Below are positions 46,651 to 58,887 of a stretch of DNA of 64,000 nt, piece by piece (the stretch's first letter is position 1; every line of letters starts with the position of its first letter). The notes under the pieces are model-generated. The model worked only from the letters and a program-made list of their open reading frames with translations. It was not told the DNA's origin and searched no databases. The position numbers and the translations under genes are program-made. The DNA is from Ciborinia camelliae (Eukaryota; Ascomycota; Leotiomycetes; Helotiales; Sclerotiniaceae): contig JANPYM010000003.1 in assembly GCA_025890175.1 (NCBI GenBank), positions 3,489,437 to 3,553,436 of the forward strand, written 5' to 3'.

Positions 46651-47992
46651 ATTGTAGGATGACTTGGGGAGATTATGGTATGTGATGGATATTGAGAAGG
46701 GAGTAGGTTATCTATCGAATCGAATTCAATGGATATGATGGATGAATATATCAATGTGAGGAAAGGAAAGGTTGATATGGAAGGAGAGTACATAATGAGA
46801 CTTCATGTTGTTAGTTGTACTCGAGTAGAACCCCGGATTCTTTAAACGCGGGGGACCGAGCCGAGGTCCAACAATATGGCTCGGTCGGTTGGTCCTGCAT
46901 AGAAGTGTCAAAGGGTGAAGGCGAAGGTAAGGTACATCCATGAATACGTACTTCTACTTCTACTTCCAAAGATCGTTTGTAATATGGAAAGGTTGAAATG
47001 AAAGATTTGGAGAGTATATATATCGTACAATATATTATATTGAATATTAATTCGTACTAATCCTTCAGCTCCAGCTTCACATCCTGTCGCTCTCGGTACT
47101 GTATTTACCTACTTTATTACCTTAGGTTCCTGGGGAGAGAGTCAGAGGGAGGACCGTTTCACTAGGCCAAGATTCATCTGATGATGGTAGGTAGGTATCC
47201 AAAGGTCGACGGGACATGTAGTAAGGTTGTATTGATAGTATTGATATCATGGTACCATGCCCATGGTATCATCTTCAGACCAAAAAGAAGACTCGAGCAA
47301 ATAAGAAATTATAAATAGTTTAATAATATGTCATAATTATTAAAGGTTTGTGATGTACGTACCCGTATTTATGTTAACTGATATCTACGGTTTACCTTTT
47401 AAGAGTTTACCTACTAGCTTTACTAGCTTTGCATCAAGTGAAGGACTAGACCACCCCAATGGCCTGTCCGCCTCCCGCCTCCCGCCTTACGCCTTAAAGA
47501 GTAGAGTTGAGTAGGTAATCAGAAGGCAAAAGACTTCAATGGAAGAAAAGATTCACGGTAAAAGTGAGAGAGATTCTTTCCTGAGGAGGACATAGATAAA
47601 ACAATTTTACTATCACATAAAATAAAAGAATTATTATAATAACTCGTATTTATAGTCGATTTATAATCTATTTATAGCTTGATCATTTTCCAGCTTCCAT
47701 TGATTCATTCATTCATTCAAATCAATTTCCCTTTGAGAATTTGGCGGCACAGCAAACACAACCTTAACCCATTCTCGAATCATTGAACGTCATCTAAGTC
47801 CAAGCCTCACCCCTCAACATCCTCCTCAATATTTATTTGCGGCTTTGATAAATCCGATTTCGACCCAAGGTACCTACGGAAATCAAACAATATCAATACA
47901 ACAATCCAATCCAACAACCATAACCCTTTCATATAACAACCCCAACATAACATTTGAACTATTATCCTCGTCCATCTATCAAATCTATCAAG
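46651..47992. promoter_or_regulatory. divergent promoter region between quinone oxidoreductase and Dsk2 genes
   Basis: 1.3 kb without a gene. A 12-bp palindrome CATGGTACCATG sits at 47248-47259, followed by an inverted partial copy. The rest is AT-rich with AGGTA motifs. Confidence 0.45.
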
Positions 47993-49336
47993 ATGTCCGA
48001 CGATACAACTACGCCTGAAGCCAATACCTCTTCTCAGATCACCTTCAAGGTTAAGACATCCACTGATGGAAATCATACTATCACAATGCTAGAATCTGCT
48101 ACCGTTCTCGACTTAAAGACGAAGCTGGCAGGAGATGATTACGAAAAGGTTTCAGTCGATCGTCAACGATTAATTTACTCGGGTCGTGTCATGAAGAATG
48201 AGGAACCTTTGAGCACTTACAAGATTAAGGCTGGCAATACGATACATATGGTTAAGAGCGCACAAAGTAACGCCGCTCAGAATCCTGCCACCGCCACATC
48301 GGGCGCTGCAGCAGGTGTACCAACAAATATGGCTGCCGGAACTGCGAATAATCCTCTCGCGGGTTTGACCGGTGCTCGATATGCCGGTCATTTGGGTCTT
48401 CCAGGTGCTGAGATGTTTGGCGCAGATGGTGGAGTACGTATACCCTTCTCTAGGCACAATCTTTGGATGCTAACATTTTTCTAGATGGGTGCCCCTCCAA
48501 GTGAAGATGCGATCGCTCAAATGATGGACGATCCTAATATGCGTCAAACGATGAACGAAGCTCTCAACAACCCAGACCTTGTCAACATGATGATTCAAAA
48601 TAACCCCATGCTACGAGATGTACCAAATGCACGAGAGATATTACAATCACCAATGTTCAGAGAGATGCTCACAAACCCGAATGCTCTTCGACAAGCTGCG
48701 GCGATGAGAAGACACATGGCGGGCGCTGGGGCTGGTGGATTTCCCGCTCCGGGTGTTACTGATACTACACCGGCGGGAGCAGCTGGGAGTACCCCAGGCA
48801 ATGGCCAGGCAAATGCACAACCTTTCAACCCTTTTGCGATCCCCGGTGGAGCCGCTGGTAACCCATTCGCATCATTATTCGGTGGAGCAGGAGCCGCTGC
48901 CGCCGGCCAAAATCCATCTCAAACCCCTCCACCATCCACTGGTGCCCAATCTAATCCACAAAACCTTTTTGCTTCCATGTTTGGGGGTACCGGTGCCGGT
49001 GCGGGTGCTGATATGGGTGCAGGTGGTGCGGGGTTCAATCCTTTCGGACTCCCCCCACCCACGCCGGAACAAATGCAACAAGCCATGGAAATGATGCGCA
49101 ATGGATCTTTCGGCGATATGTTTGGCGGTGGGGGATTTGGAGGGATGGGCGGATTGGGCGGATTGGGCGGGGCGGGCGCGGGTGCCCCAGCAGACACCAG
49201 ACCGCCCGAAGAAAGATTCGCCGATCAGCTCAGACAGTTGAATGATATGGGTTTTTATGATTTCGATCGGAATATCGAGGCGCTGAGACGAAGTGGTGGT
49301 AGTGTTCAGGGTGCTATTGAGTATTTGTTACGCTAG
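47993..49336 (+). CDS. dsk2: ubiquitin-domain shuttle protein Dsk2 (ubiquilin)
   Basis: Two exons, 47993-48433 and 48485-49336, with a 51-nt intron (GTACGT...TTCTAG), encode 430 aa. N-terminal ubiquitin-like domain at about residues 16-88 (ITFKVKTSTDGNHTITM, RQRLIYSGRVM, KIKAGNTIHMV). Central STI1-like repeats (MMDDPNMRQTMNEALNNPDL, NNPMLRDVPNAREILQSPMF, MREMLTNP-type) follow. A long Gly/Ala/Pro-rich linker leads to a C-terminal UBA domain (FADQLRQLNDMGFYDFDRNI followed by EALRRSGGSVQGAIEYLL). Carries ubiquitinated clients to the proteasome. The second of two possible acceptors was chosen because it keeps the frame and yields GGMGAPPSEDAIAQMM. Confidence 0.95.
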
Positions 49337-49389
49337 ATGGGATCTTTTTCTGTGGATTTCTTTTTGGGGGGAGGGGACAGCGAGGGGAC

Positions 49390-49540
49390 AGCGAGGGGAG
49401 GGATGTGAGGGGAGGGATGTGAGGGGAGGGATGTGAGGGGAGGGATGTGAGGGGAGGGATGTGAGGGGAGGGATGTGAGGGGGAGGGATGTGAGGGGAGG
49501 GATGTGAGGGGAGGGATGTGAGGGGAGGGATGTGAGGGTT
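49390..49540. repeat. GGGATGTGAGGGGAG minisatellite
   Basis: About ten near-perfect 15-bp units in tandem, one with an extra G, immediately 3' of the Dsk2 stop codon. Likely within or next to its 3' UTR. Confidence 0.9.
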
Positions 49541-50884
49541 AAGGAATGGAATGGAAGCGAGTGCGGGCGGGCGGGCGGGCGGAACACATGTTTATATCAC
49601 GAAGTTATGGCAAGGTTCGCTTTTTCTTCTAGCGTAGCAATCACGCATCGGCGAGGTTTTAATGGCTTGATGGCTTGCTGGCGTGGATCTCTTTTTTTTT
49701 TAAATCAATGAATGAATGGATGAATTAATGGAATAATGGATGAATGAATTTTTTAAACTAAGCGTGAAGTGGTGAGGAGTAGGTAGGTGGGTAGTGAGGA
49801 TGTGTAGGTGGGTGGGTAGGTAGATGGGTAGATGGGTATTCAAATCAATTATGATGGATATATTTGGATTTGGATATGGATTTGGGGGGGGGTATTGGGC
49901 GGTATGAAGGATGGGAAGGATGGGATGTGTGGTGTGTGTGTGGGTAGGTAGGTTGTAAATAGGTAGGTTGTAAATAGGTAGGTTGTAAATAGGTAGGTAT
50001 TTATTTTTCTTCTTATCCAAAGAAAAAATTTAGGAAAATAAATTCAAGAAAAAAAAAAATCAATCAGTTAATTAATGAGGTTTAGTATAAGTCTAAATCT
50101 AAGTATAAGTCTAAGTCTAGGTTTTTTTGGAGATGGATATGGAGATGGAGAGGGGGATGAAGGAGAGGGATGAAGGGGAGGGATGAAGGGGAGGGATGAA
50201 GGGGGAGAGGGGGATGAGGGGGAGAGGGGGATGGAGAGGGGGATGGAGAAGGAGGGGGGGGGAGTATCTGGATATAAGTTTTGAAACTTCAATAGATATA
50301 TATATAGGTAGCAACTTGAAGATAGATAGATAGATAAATAGATAGATAGATCAATAATAGATTTGAAATCGAATGGATATAAACTACTGTACTAGTATCT
50401 ATCTAGATAGGTATCTAAATACCTAGTAATAGTAATCCTTCATTCATTCATTTATTCATTCATACATTCATTTATACATCTTTCCAAGCTGGAGGTTTCC
50501 GACTCCCATCGGTTACAGCAGTACCTAGCGAATACGCCCTAGAGGAGTGTCTAAAATATCGAGCAGCTCTCCTCCTCCTCGCTACCTACCTATTTAGGCC
50601 GTAGATATAGCGATATAGCCTTAAGGTTAGGAATATAAAGGGATAGATAGATAGATAGATAGATAGTAGTTAAATAGAAGCTTTAATTTGAAGAAATATA
50701 TGGAATGGATTATATTTCATCTAATGTATATATTAATCGTATATCCTGGGATGACCAGTAATACGGTAGGAAGGAAGTACTAGGGTAGAATTATGGTAGA
50801 TTGATTTGACTAAGGAGTATGTATTTGGTGGCAGCCCAGTTGCCCTTATATGCTACTCCCCCATACCCTATGCGGTATAGCTTA

Positions 50885-50965
50885 CCACGTGATCCCTGAT
50901 CATGTGACCGGAAACCATGTGACCTGATTCCTCAATAATAAGATTATATAAAAAAACTAGATATC
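50885..50965. promoter_or_regulatory. promoter-like cluster: three E-box variants, TATA-like box
   Basis: CCACGTGATC, GATCATGTGACC and ACCATGTGACCT occur within about 45 bp (50885-50930). ATTATATAAAAAAAC follows (near 50942), then TTACGTCAGT (near 50970), a CRE-like site. The order and spacing are promoter-like, but no gene starts within 2 kb downstream on the plus strand. Confidence 0.4.
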
Positions 50966-53393
50966 ACGCGTTACGTCAGTATAGTCAGTATACTCAGTAT
51001 ATCAAGATTCGAGAATTAGATAAAAGAACTGGAAAAGGATTCTCTTCTTCTTCTTCTAATAATGGTCGCGTGACTAACTAACTACATATAGTACAAGGCA
51101 GGGGCCTGGGCTTGACATTAGATGGGTATCACTCTGACATCATCATCATCATCATCATTATTCAGTAAAATAAGATCTCGGATCTCAAATTAGATCTTGG
51201 CTTAGGACCTATATAGGTATCTATGTAGGTGGATCTTCCCATTATCTATCTATGGAGTAAATGAATCAGTCATAAGGAATATGGAGTAAGGAATATAGGC
51301 TATAGTATAATATCAATGATTCAAGTATCTATAATATCGTTACATATAACTTGATGCTTGGTAGTAAGGTATCTAGGTAGTTGGTAAGTAAACTTTTCGG
51401 GGAAGGGGTTTCTTTTTTGAATTATGTTGAGTTATGTTGTTTTGTTTTGGAGGGATGGTTTACAGTATGAGTTTGAGGGGTTGGAATCTGTATAGGTTAC
51501 CTACCTATGTTTGATATACGGATGGATGTATAACGCAATTGTTTGTCTCTGCTCTGATAAATAATGAGTGTGGTTAATGGGGAAAGAAAAGACTGGAATG
51601 GAATGGGAAATCTAAGTTGGTGTATATTCTATTCTATTCATCTATTTTCTTCTGTTATATTAGTGACTCAATGTAGTGGTGGTGATTAATCAGCTTCTGG
51701 ACCTACTGTACTTTCTATCTAACCTATCTACCTAATCTATCTATCTACTCCATCCCCTTTCATATTTTTCTCCTCTTCTCTTGTAGTACCTATCTATCTT
51801 CATCTCTTAATATATCTCGATATTAATTTTCTCGCGTGCGTGTGTAACAGTGTGACATGACAGTGTGACAGTATGACTCTGTAAATTTACTTCAAGTCCA
51901 AGTTTCCTTCACATGTATATACCGGTTCGGTATCACCATATCACCATATCACCATATCACCATATCACCATATCACCATATCATCAATAAATGAATAAAT
52001 AAACGAACCTTCAAGATCCGATGCGATTCTCATGCATGCGGGAAATCTTAGTAAGATAAGAATAGAGTTATCTACAAGTCAAATCTCCATATGTAACATG
52101 TAACATGTATTAATCATTATATTATTGTGTATCGAGCTAGTGTATGTAGAACTACTCTATATCAACAACATGTAACTAACAATCATTAGAGTTCTCAAAC
52201 AACCTGTACTGGTATATCCCTAACCTTAACCTTGGGCTACCGAAATTATCCCATGGATTAGAGCTACTTATTGGTATATTATTGTTTATTGAGTATTTAT
52301 AAAGGGAAAAAATCTATCCTGTACATATATTCATTCGCTTAAAGCTTAATAGCGTTACAAAACCCCTTCATCTCGGTACCTACCTAGGTATAAGGATCTC
52401 CCCTATAGCCTATAGCCTATAGCCTATGGGTAAGTAGGTAAGCATAGGTAACCTCGGAACCTCTACCGATTTTAGAATAGATGTTTTGGTTCTGTAACTT
52501 CTGTTGGATGTTTCGAGTGATATTCTTAGTACATTGAAGAAGGGTTTTTTTTAGCTTTGAATACTAGGTAGGTAATAAATAAGCAGATGAGTAATAATTG
52601 AGACGAGTAATGATTAGATGAGTAATAATTTAGATGAATCATGAAAGATCAAATATACGGAGGTAGAGATGAATAAAAAGTTTATTGCTATTAATCCTAT
52701 TAATTGTTTGGTTTATATGAAATTTGATTTATTACCTAGAAGGAGTGGGATTGTTGATCAATAATTATCTAGGTAGGGTAGTTCAAAGTGATTGATTTTT
52801 GAATTTGAAGTACAGTGGTGATTTGAGGTTTGGTGACGATTGTTACTACAAACCCCCCAAACCTTACAAACCTACAAATCAGGATCATACAAATCGTATA
52901 CCATAGTACGAATCGCAATTTGGAGGCAAGAAATTAACTTCCACGCGCGCATTAAAAATTCCCATCCTCAAACGAAGCGACGGAAAAAGTTGAGATTTTC
53001 CCGAAAAGTCAGGGGTCCGGGGACTGCAGGTCCCGGCTCCCATGTTCCTAAACGTGGATGGAGATTTGGTATTTATATTTTACATGGCGCTGCCTGCGAC
53101 GCTTTCTCTTGGCTCTTGCCATGTGTTGGATTACCTCTTGGGTTCTTCCTTCTTTCTTCTTCATGCCTGCTCGTGTTTGCATGGCAAAATTTGCGGCTTG
53201 GTTTCTTGAACTTTCTTCAGGATCCGTCTGCTAGGTGCGTGGGGAATCGGCACGTCCGTTCATTCTTTTATACTTCATCCCACCCAGGGCGAAATGTCTC
53301 TCGTCATTTTTCTGAACTTGGCTTTGCGGTTGATGTTGAGTTAATATCCTTTGTCGTCTTCTCCTATTTCATTATTAGATCAAATTCGCGACA

Positions 53394-55663
53394 ATGATAT
53401 CCTCATTTCCAGTCGGTCTTCTGGGGGTTCTCACGACTTTCGTTAGTCTGGGGAATGCTCAAGGGACGTTCTCTCCGGCGAGACCACCCGCTGTCCCTCT
53501 TATGGTCAAATCACCTTACTTGAACAGTTGGCAATATTTTGGGACTAATGCGCCGGATCCTCAAAATGGTGATAGTCTTGCTTTGAGATGGAGTCGATTC
53601 TGGAGGTACGTTATATTACTTCTCGGGGTCTCAATTGGATGATTTTTTGAATATTCCTCGGTCATCTAAGCTAATACATCATTTTTAGTGATCAGATCGT
53701 GGCAATGACGGGAATGGTAATGGTAGATGGAGAAGGATCGACTTGGATGGGATACCCTGCCGCGGCCAATGGAACTTCTCTACTCCCAGCGGCAAATCAG
53801 ACTTCTTTTGAATATACTTCTACTAAGAGTATATTTACTTTTGATGTTCGAGGAAAGATCAAGTTGACAGCTACCTTTTTATCACCCCTCACTCCAAATG
53901 ATCTAAAAAGACAATCATTGACCATGTCTTATTTGCATGTGGATGTTGTATCTACAGATGGAGCCAGTCATGACGTGAAAGTCTATACAGATATCTCGGC
54001 TGGTAAGTGAACTTCTTTTAACTCATGGTATTGTGAACTAACACACTCAGAATGGGTTTCTGGAAATCGGTCCGCTACAGCTCAATGGGATTATGGCGTG
54101 ACGAGTGATAACGTGGCTTACCATAAAGTCTATCGACAAGAACAATTAGCTTTCACCGAGATCAGTGACCAAGCCGAGTGGGGAAATTGGTACTGGGCCA
54201 CCAAAGACACAGCTAACATCACATATCAATCTGGAGGTGACCGCGCTGTTCGTGATGCTTTTACAGCAAATGGAAAGTTACCAAACACGAAAGATACAAA
54301 CTTTCGAGCTATTAATGATGCGTGGCCAGTTTTTGGATTTGTTAGGGACTTTGGATCGGTCACAACAACGGCTCAGGAGGTAGTTTTTGTCTTGGGATTG
54401 GCTCAGGAAAATGCTATTCAATTTGATGGACGAGGTGGCAATACTATACTACCATCCTTATGGACATCATATTTCTCCAATGACACAGCAGCACTATCAT
54501 ACTTCTACAACGATTGGAATACATCATACAACTGCTCCAACACCTTCGATAATATGGTCAACGCAGACTCGATCGCATTTGGCGGCAAAGACTATTCAAC
54601 CCTCACCTCCCTTTCTGCTCGTCAAGCATTTGGCGCCACCCAACTAGTTGGCAACCAAAGCAACCCCTACCTCTTCATCAAAGAAATCTCCTCCAATGGA
54701 AACACCCAAACTGTCGATGTTCTATTCCCAATGCACCCCATCCTCCTCTACACCAACCCTCTCCTTTTGAAGCTCGCCCTCAAACCTCTTTTCGAAAACC
54801 AAGAATCAGGTCGCTACCCCAATAAATATAGCATGCACGATCTAGGAACCCATTATCCAAACGCCACGGGCCACGCAGATGGCAAGGATGAAGATATGCC
54901 ACTTGAGGAGTGCGGAAATATGCTCATCATGTCTCTTTCCTACTATCGCGCTACTAACGATACGCAATTCCTCAACGATCATTATGCGATTTTGGACCAG
55001 TGGACGCAGTATCTTATTGTCGAAGCACTCCTTCCAGCAGAGCAACTCAGCACGGATGATTTCGCCGGACGATTGGTGAACCAAACGAATCTCGCCCTGA
55101 AAGGTATCATCGGTATTGGCGCCATGGCCTCGATCGCCGAGATCACGGCCCACCCCACCGTCGCCGCAAACTACAGCAACATCGCCAAAGAATACGTCAC
55201 GAAATGGATGGATCTCGCCATCGTCAATTCCACGACGGCTCTCCCGCACACGTCGCTCAACTACGGCAACGCAACGTCGTACTCCCTCCTCTACAACCTC
55301 TACGCCGATACCCTCTGCTCCCTGCACCTCATCCCGGACTCCATCTACAACATGCAAAGCGCCTTCTACCCCTCGGTCGCCAATACCTATGGCGTCCCCC
55401 TCGATACCCGCAACGACTACACGAAGAGCGATTGGAATGTTTGGGCGGCGAGCGTCGCGGCTAATGGCACGAAAACCCAGATGCTGGCGAAGCTCGCGAG
55501 GTTCGTTGATGAAGGCCAGAGTGCGGTGCCCTTGACGGATCTTTTTGATACGAAGAATGCGGGGTTGCCGAGCTCCGGGACGAAGTTTAAGGCGAGACCG
55601 GTTGTCGGGGGACATTTTGCGGGGTTGGCGTTGGGGAGGTTGGGGGTTAGGGGGAGGGTTTAG
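53394..55663 (+). CDS. gtaA: secreted glutaminase A (GtaA family)
   Basis: Three exons: 53394-53605, 53689-54002 and 54051-55663, with introns of 83 and 48 nt, giving 712 aa. Signal peptide MISSFPVGLLGVLTTFVSLG ends near NA-QG. The mature start (FSPARPPAVPLMVKSPYLNS followed by WQYFG) is the characteristic N-terminus of fungal glutaminase A and related DUF4964/DUF5127/DUF4965 proteins. The C-terminal helical (alpha/alpha toroid-like) part has LPLEECGNM-like MPLEECGNMLIMSLSYY, DDFAGRLVNQTNLALKGIIG and TRNDYTKSDWNVWAA, all highly conserved in this family. Many N-x-S/T sites fit secretion. Releases ammonia and glutamate from glutamine outside the cell; known in Aspergillus koji strains. Symbol follows the Aspergillus gene. 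Confidence 0.93.
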
Positions 55664-57490
55664 GGTGATGGTGTAGGTTGATGGTTGATGGTGGTGAGAG
55701 ATTGAGAGATGGAAATGGAAAAGGAGAAAAAGATGGATGAACATGGAGTTGGTTGCATTGAGATTTCATTTCCTGTGTTGTTGTTGTTATTTGTATTCCT
55801 ATACCTATACTTATACCTATACCATTACATATACTTATTCTATTCTATTCTATTATTTAGAAGATATCCATTCTAGCTAATATTTTTCTTTTTTCTTTTT
55901 TCTTTTTCTTTTGGATTTTGAATTTTGGATTTTGGATTTTGGATTTTGGATTTTGGATTTTGGATTTTGGATTTTGAGTAGAAAGGAGGGAGTTGGGGTG
56001 TGGGGTGCGGGGTTAAGGTAAATGGATGAAGAGATGGAGGGAGGGAAGGGAGCAAGGAAGGATGGATGGAGGGAAGGAAGGAAAGTGGTGATTCTTTTCG
56101 TTGCTGGAATAGAGTAGATTTGATTATCGATATAGATGTAGATATAGATGTATATGTAGATGATAGATGATAGTGGAAGGAAAGGATGGAAGGAAAGGAA
56201 AGAAGGGAGTAGAGGGATGAATGGGGAAGTAGAGGGATATAGAAGGAGAATGAGATATACAATAAAAAGATTTTTTAAAAATTGAAAGTTTATTAAGAGT
56301 TGAGAGTTTAGAGTAGAGGGCTGGAAATCTAAGGAGATGGAATGCTATTGGATTGGAATAAATGGTAAAAGGGAAAGGGAATCAAATATAGAATATATAT
56401 ATAGAGAATTGGAGAATGAGAGAACCATAGAACTATCTATTAAATCATTAAATGGTTCTTGGCCTGGCCTTTTTCTGTGCTGTTTAGTATAGTATAATAT
56501 AGTATAATTAGTATACTGGTATTGTTATTGTTATTTAGTGTAGTGTAGTGTAGTGTAGTGTAGTGTAGTGTAGTGTAGTGTAGTGTAGTGTAGTGTAGTG
56601 TAGTGTAGTGTAGTGTAGTGTAGTGTAGTGTAGTGTAGTGTAGTGTAGTGTAGTGTAGTGTAGTGTAGTGTAGGGTAGATTAGATGCCCAATTTTGTTTC
56701 TTTCTTTGGGGGGAGGTGAGGGGAGGGGAGGGGAGGGGAGGTTATGAAGGGGAGGTAGGAGGAGATGATGGAGATGTGAGATTTTGCATTGTGGGTGAAT
56801 GAAATAGGGGATAACAAGTACAAGAATAAATAATTGGAAGAATTAAATCCAAGGGGATAAAAATGAAGAATGAAGAATGCAGTTCACTGTAGTTCAGTGT
56901 AGCAGTTTCTTGAAAATAAGAATAATAATAATAATAATGCCATTGCGTTAATAAGGTAAGGGAGGTGAGGTCAGGGAGGGAAAGATATGTGGATATGTGG
57001 ATTTGATATGTTTTCTAGATCTGAACTGATTGAATAAATAGAATGAAATAAATGGAATGGAATAATAGAATTTTCTTCCCCTCTCCTTCGCGGTCCACTT
57101 GATTTGATTTGATTTGATCGTTTCACAAAACAAAAGAATGCTATATTTGAAGGTTCTTGGAACTGGAATGAAAACTCGAATGATTGATGGTGTAGTGTAG
57201 TGTATACGATTCGGATAATTATCCCGCCAGATTCCATTGGATCTATGTGTGGGATGGATCGCGAATTGGGGATTGAGGATTGGTTTGCGTAGTAGGCTGT
57301 GTAAAGGAAAGGAAAGAAAACGCTTCGGCGGATTTTTGGAAATTATTCGAGTAGATAGATGAATGAGGATTTCCATCCATGGAAATTGTCGGTTGCTTGC
57401 ATGCCAATGATGAAGAGAAAGAAGCCGAATATAAACATAAACCTTCTATCCATCGTACATTATTTAGCGTCAAGAAGCTCCCTTGAAGTG
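55664..57490. repeat. intergenic with long microsatellites
   Basis: No gene. It holds TTCTTTT runs, a TTTTGGA heptamer array (about 55912-55977), GGAAGGA tracts (56030-56090), a (GTGTA)n array (56537-56672, about 27 units), a GGGGA tract (56709-56742), and AT-rich 3' flank of the metallopeptidase gene. Confidence 0.85.
56537..56672. repeat. (GTGTA)n pentanucleotide array
   Basis: About 27 uninterrupted pentamer units, reading TAGTGTAGTG throughout, ending in one variant unit (TAGGG). Near-perfect, so young or actively maintained. Confidence 0.95.
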
Positions 57491-58887
57491 TCACTTCTTA
57501 GAACTCTTAGCAGACTTTTTAGGCTGCAGACGCTGTGCATAAAGAGGAACCGATCCTCCATCTGTCTTCGGACTCTTTTCCTTCTGCTTAGCATCGTCCG
57601 ATAAGAGGGCACCGCGAGATACGTCGCGGAATAGAGTTACGCCCTTTGCCCGGCGCAGCATCTTTTGCTTCTGCTCCTGAGCATTTTCCCATTCTCTCTT
57701 TTCGGCTAGTAAGCGTTGCTTACGATCATATACCGCTAGTTGGTTTTCTTCCCACCATTGTTCGACTGAGGGCACGCTGTTACCCCGCCCAGGACTTTTG
57801 AGATGTTGGAGTCTTTCTTCCCACTGTATAGGTAGGTATAAGTATGGTTAGATGAGTGACTCACATGATTTGTTAAGTTGAGAATGGATGGAGAGAAAAG
57901 AAAAGAATTCTTACGGTGGGGTGGGTCATCAATTCGGGCCTATCCTCATTTTCGCATTTTAGCTTAGCCCTATCCCGTCGCTCGATCTTGTCTTTGAAGA
58001 ATTGGAAGCATGCTTTTTGGTTATACCTCGCCCTCATCATAATCACCATGCCTTCAACATCAGCCTCGAACTCGCAAGCTCGACTGAGCTTGTAATTTTC
58101 GAGAAGTTGTTTATATGCTGCCATGATCATTCCACGGGGAGGTTCGGATGCTAGATCGGTGAGGAAAGCTTCCATGGCGCGTAGTCTCATGTATCGTCTC
58201 CATCCACGGTCCTGGCGTTTCCCGTGTTGCAATAAATGATGTGCCATCTCGTGTCCTATGAGATAGGCTAGTAGATCGTCACTGTAGGTGAAATTGAGGA
58301 TTCCTTGGTCTAATATCACTACCCCATCCCATGTAGCACATGCATTGTCACCACCTATTTGACTATCATGTTAGATGTCACATGCAGGCTAATATTTTGA
58401 GAATGAGGAAGAACGAACCGGGATTCTTTACAACCTCTACACGTCGAAAGATATGACCATCCGGCAGTACAAGAAATAACCTCTCAGCTATTCTTCGGGC
58501 CCTCACCACTTCCGGTGTATGTGGTCCCAAGAATCCTCGTCCTTTATACTCTCTCTTTCCCGTTGGTTCCGGATCGGCCGTCCGGTCTTTATAATAGTCC
58601 CGGACCAGTCGAAACCTAGAAATTGCATGTTGGAAAGGAGATTTGGTCTTCCGACTTTTAGCTAAGGCATCTTGAAGTTCCCCGTAGTAGTTTGTTTTAT
58701 CCTTTTTCTCCGGTATCACTCTTCGCTTTTCATACAAGGCTTTGTATAACGGATAGGTACTTAAACGAAATGATTGTTGTTGATTGGTGGAGATGGAACT
58801 CAGTGTACATGGGTTGTGACACAACAAGAGAGTTGCCTGCCCGGGGCTCCTTAGTAGAACTATAGGGTATGAAGATACCGGTAACAT
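57491..58887 (-). CDS. M48 family metallopeptidase, Oma1-like
   Basis: Exons 58419-58887, 57915-58354, 57785-57824 and 57491-57735, giving 397 aa. Zinc site HEMAHH (H191-E-x-x-H195) in YLIGHEMAHHLLQHGK; the third ligand is in CEFEADVEGMVIM (E-x-x-A-D). DNACATWDGVVILDQGILNF precedes it, where M48/Oma1 enzymes have NAF...GG...V..GIL. The N-terminus from MLPVSSYPIVLLRSPGQ is basic/hydroxylated and may target mitochondria. No ATG exists upstream in the same frame, but an AG at the frame's edge allows another 5' exon. The last 49-nt intron (GTAAAC...AACTAG) is needed to keep the frame; the sequence inside it also reads as plausible protein in the downstream frame (VPSVEQWWEENQL), so a one-base frameshift is the alternative. 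The C-terminus is Lys-rich (QRLQPKKSAKSSKK). Confidence 0.8.

Larger units (their letters stand above)
49337..53393. other. 4-kb gene-poor, microsatellite-rich region
   Basis: No gene supported. Features in order: a 15-bp minisatellite (about 49390-49540), G/A tracts (50140-50265), GATA runs (50320-50345, 50640-50668), a promoter-like element cluster (about 50880-51000), (ACCATATC)n (about 51935-51985) and TATAGCC repeats (near 52410). A plus-strand frame of 185 codons ending at 53397 contains no ATG and is not called. The last several hundred bases form the promoter and leader of the glutaminase gene. Confidence 0.6.

Noticed and set aside
52840..53397. 185-codon ORF upstream of glutaminase
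   Set aside because: Contains no ATG at all; it starts with TTG and ends just past the glutaminase start codon.
54842..55744. 300-codon minus-strand ORF opposite glutaminase A
   Set aside because: Antisense shadow of a codon-biased gene; Arg/Gly/Val-rich with no family resemblance.
57776..57786. Frameshift mutation in the metallopeptidase gene
   Set aside because: First thought to be a one-base indel, but a canonical 49-nt intron restores the frame; kept only as an open question.
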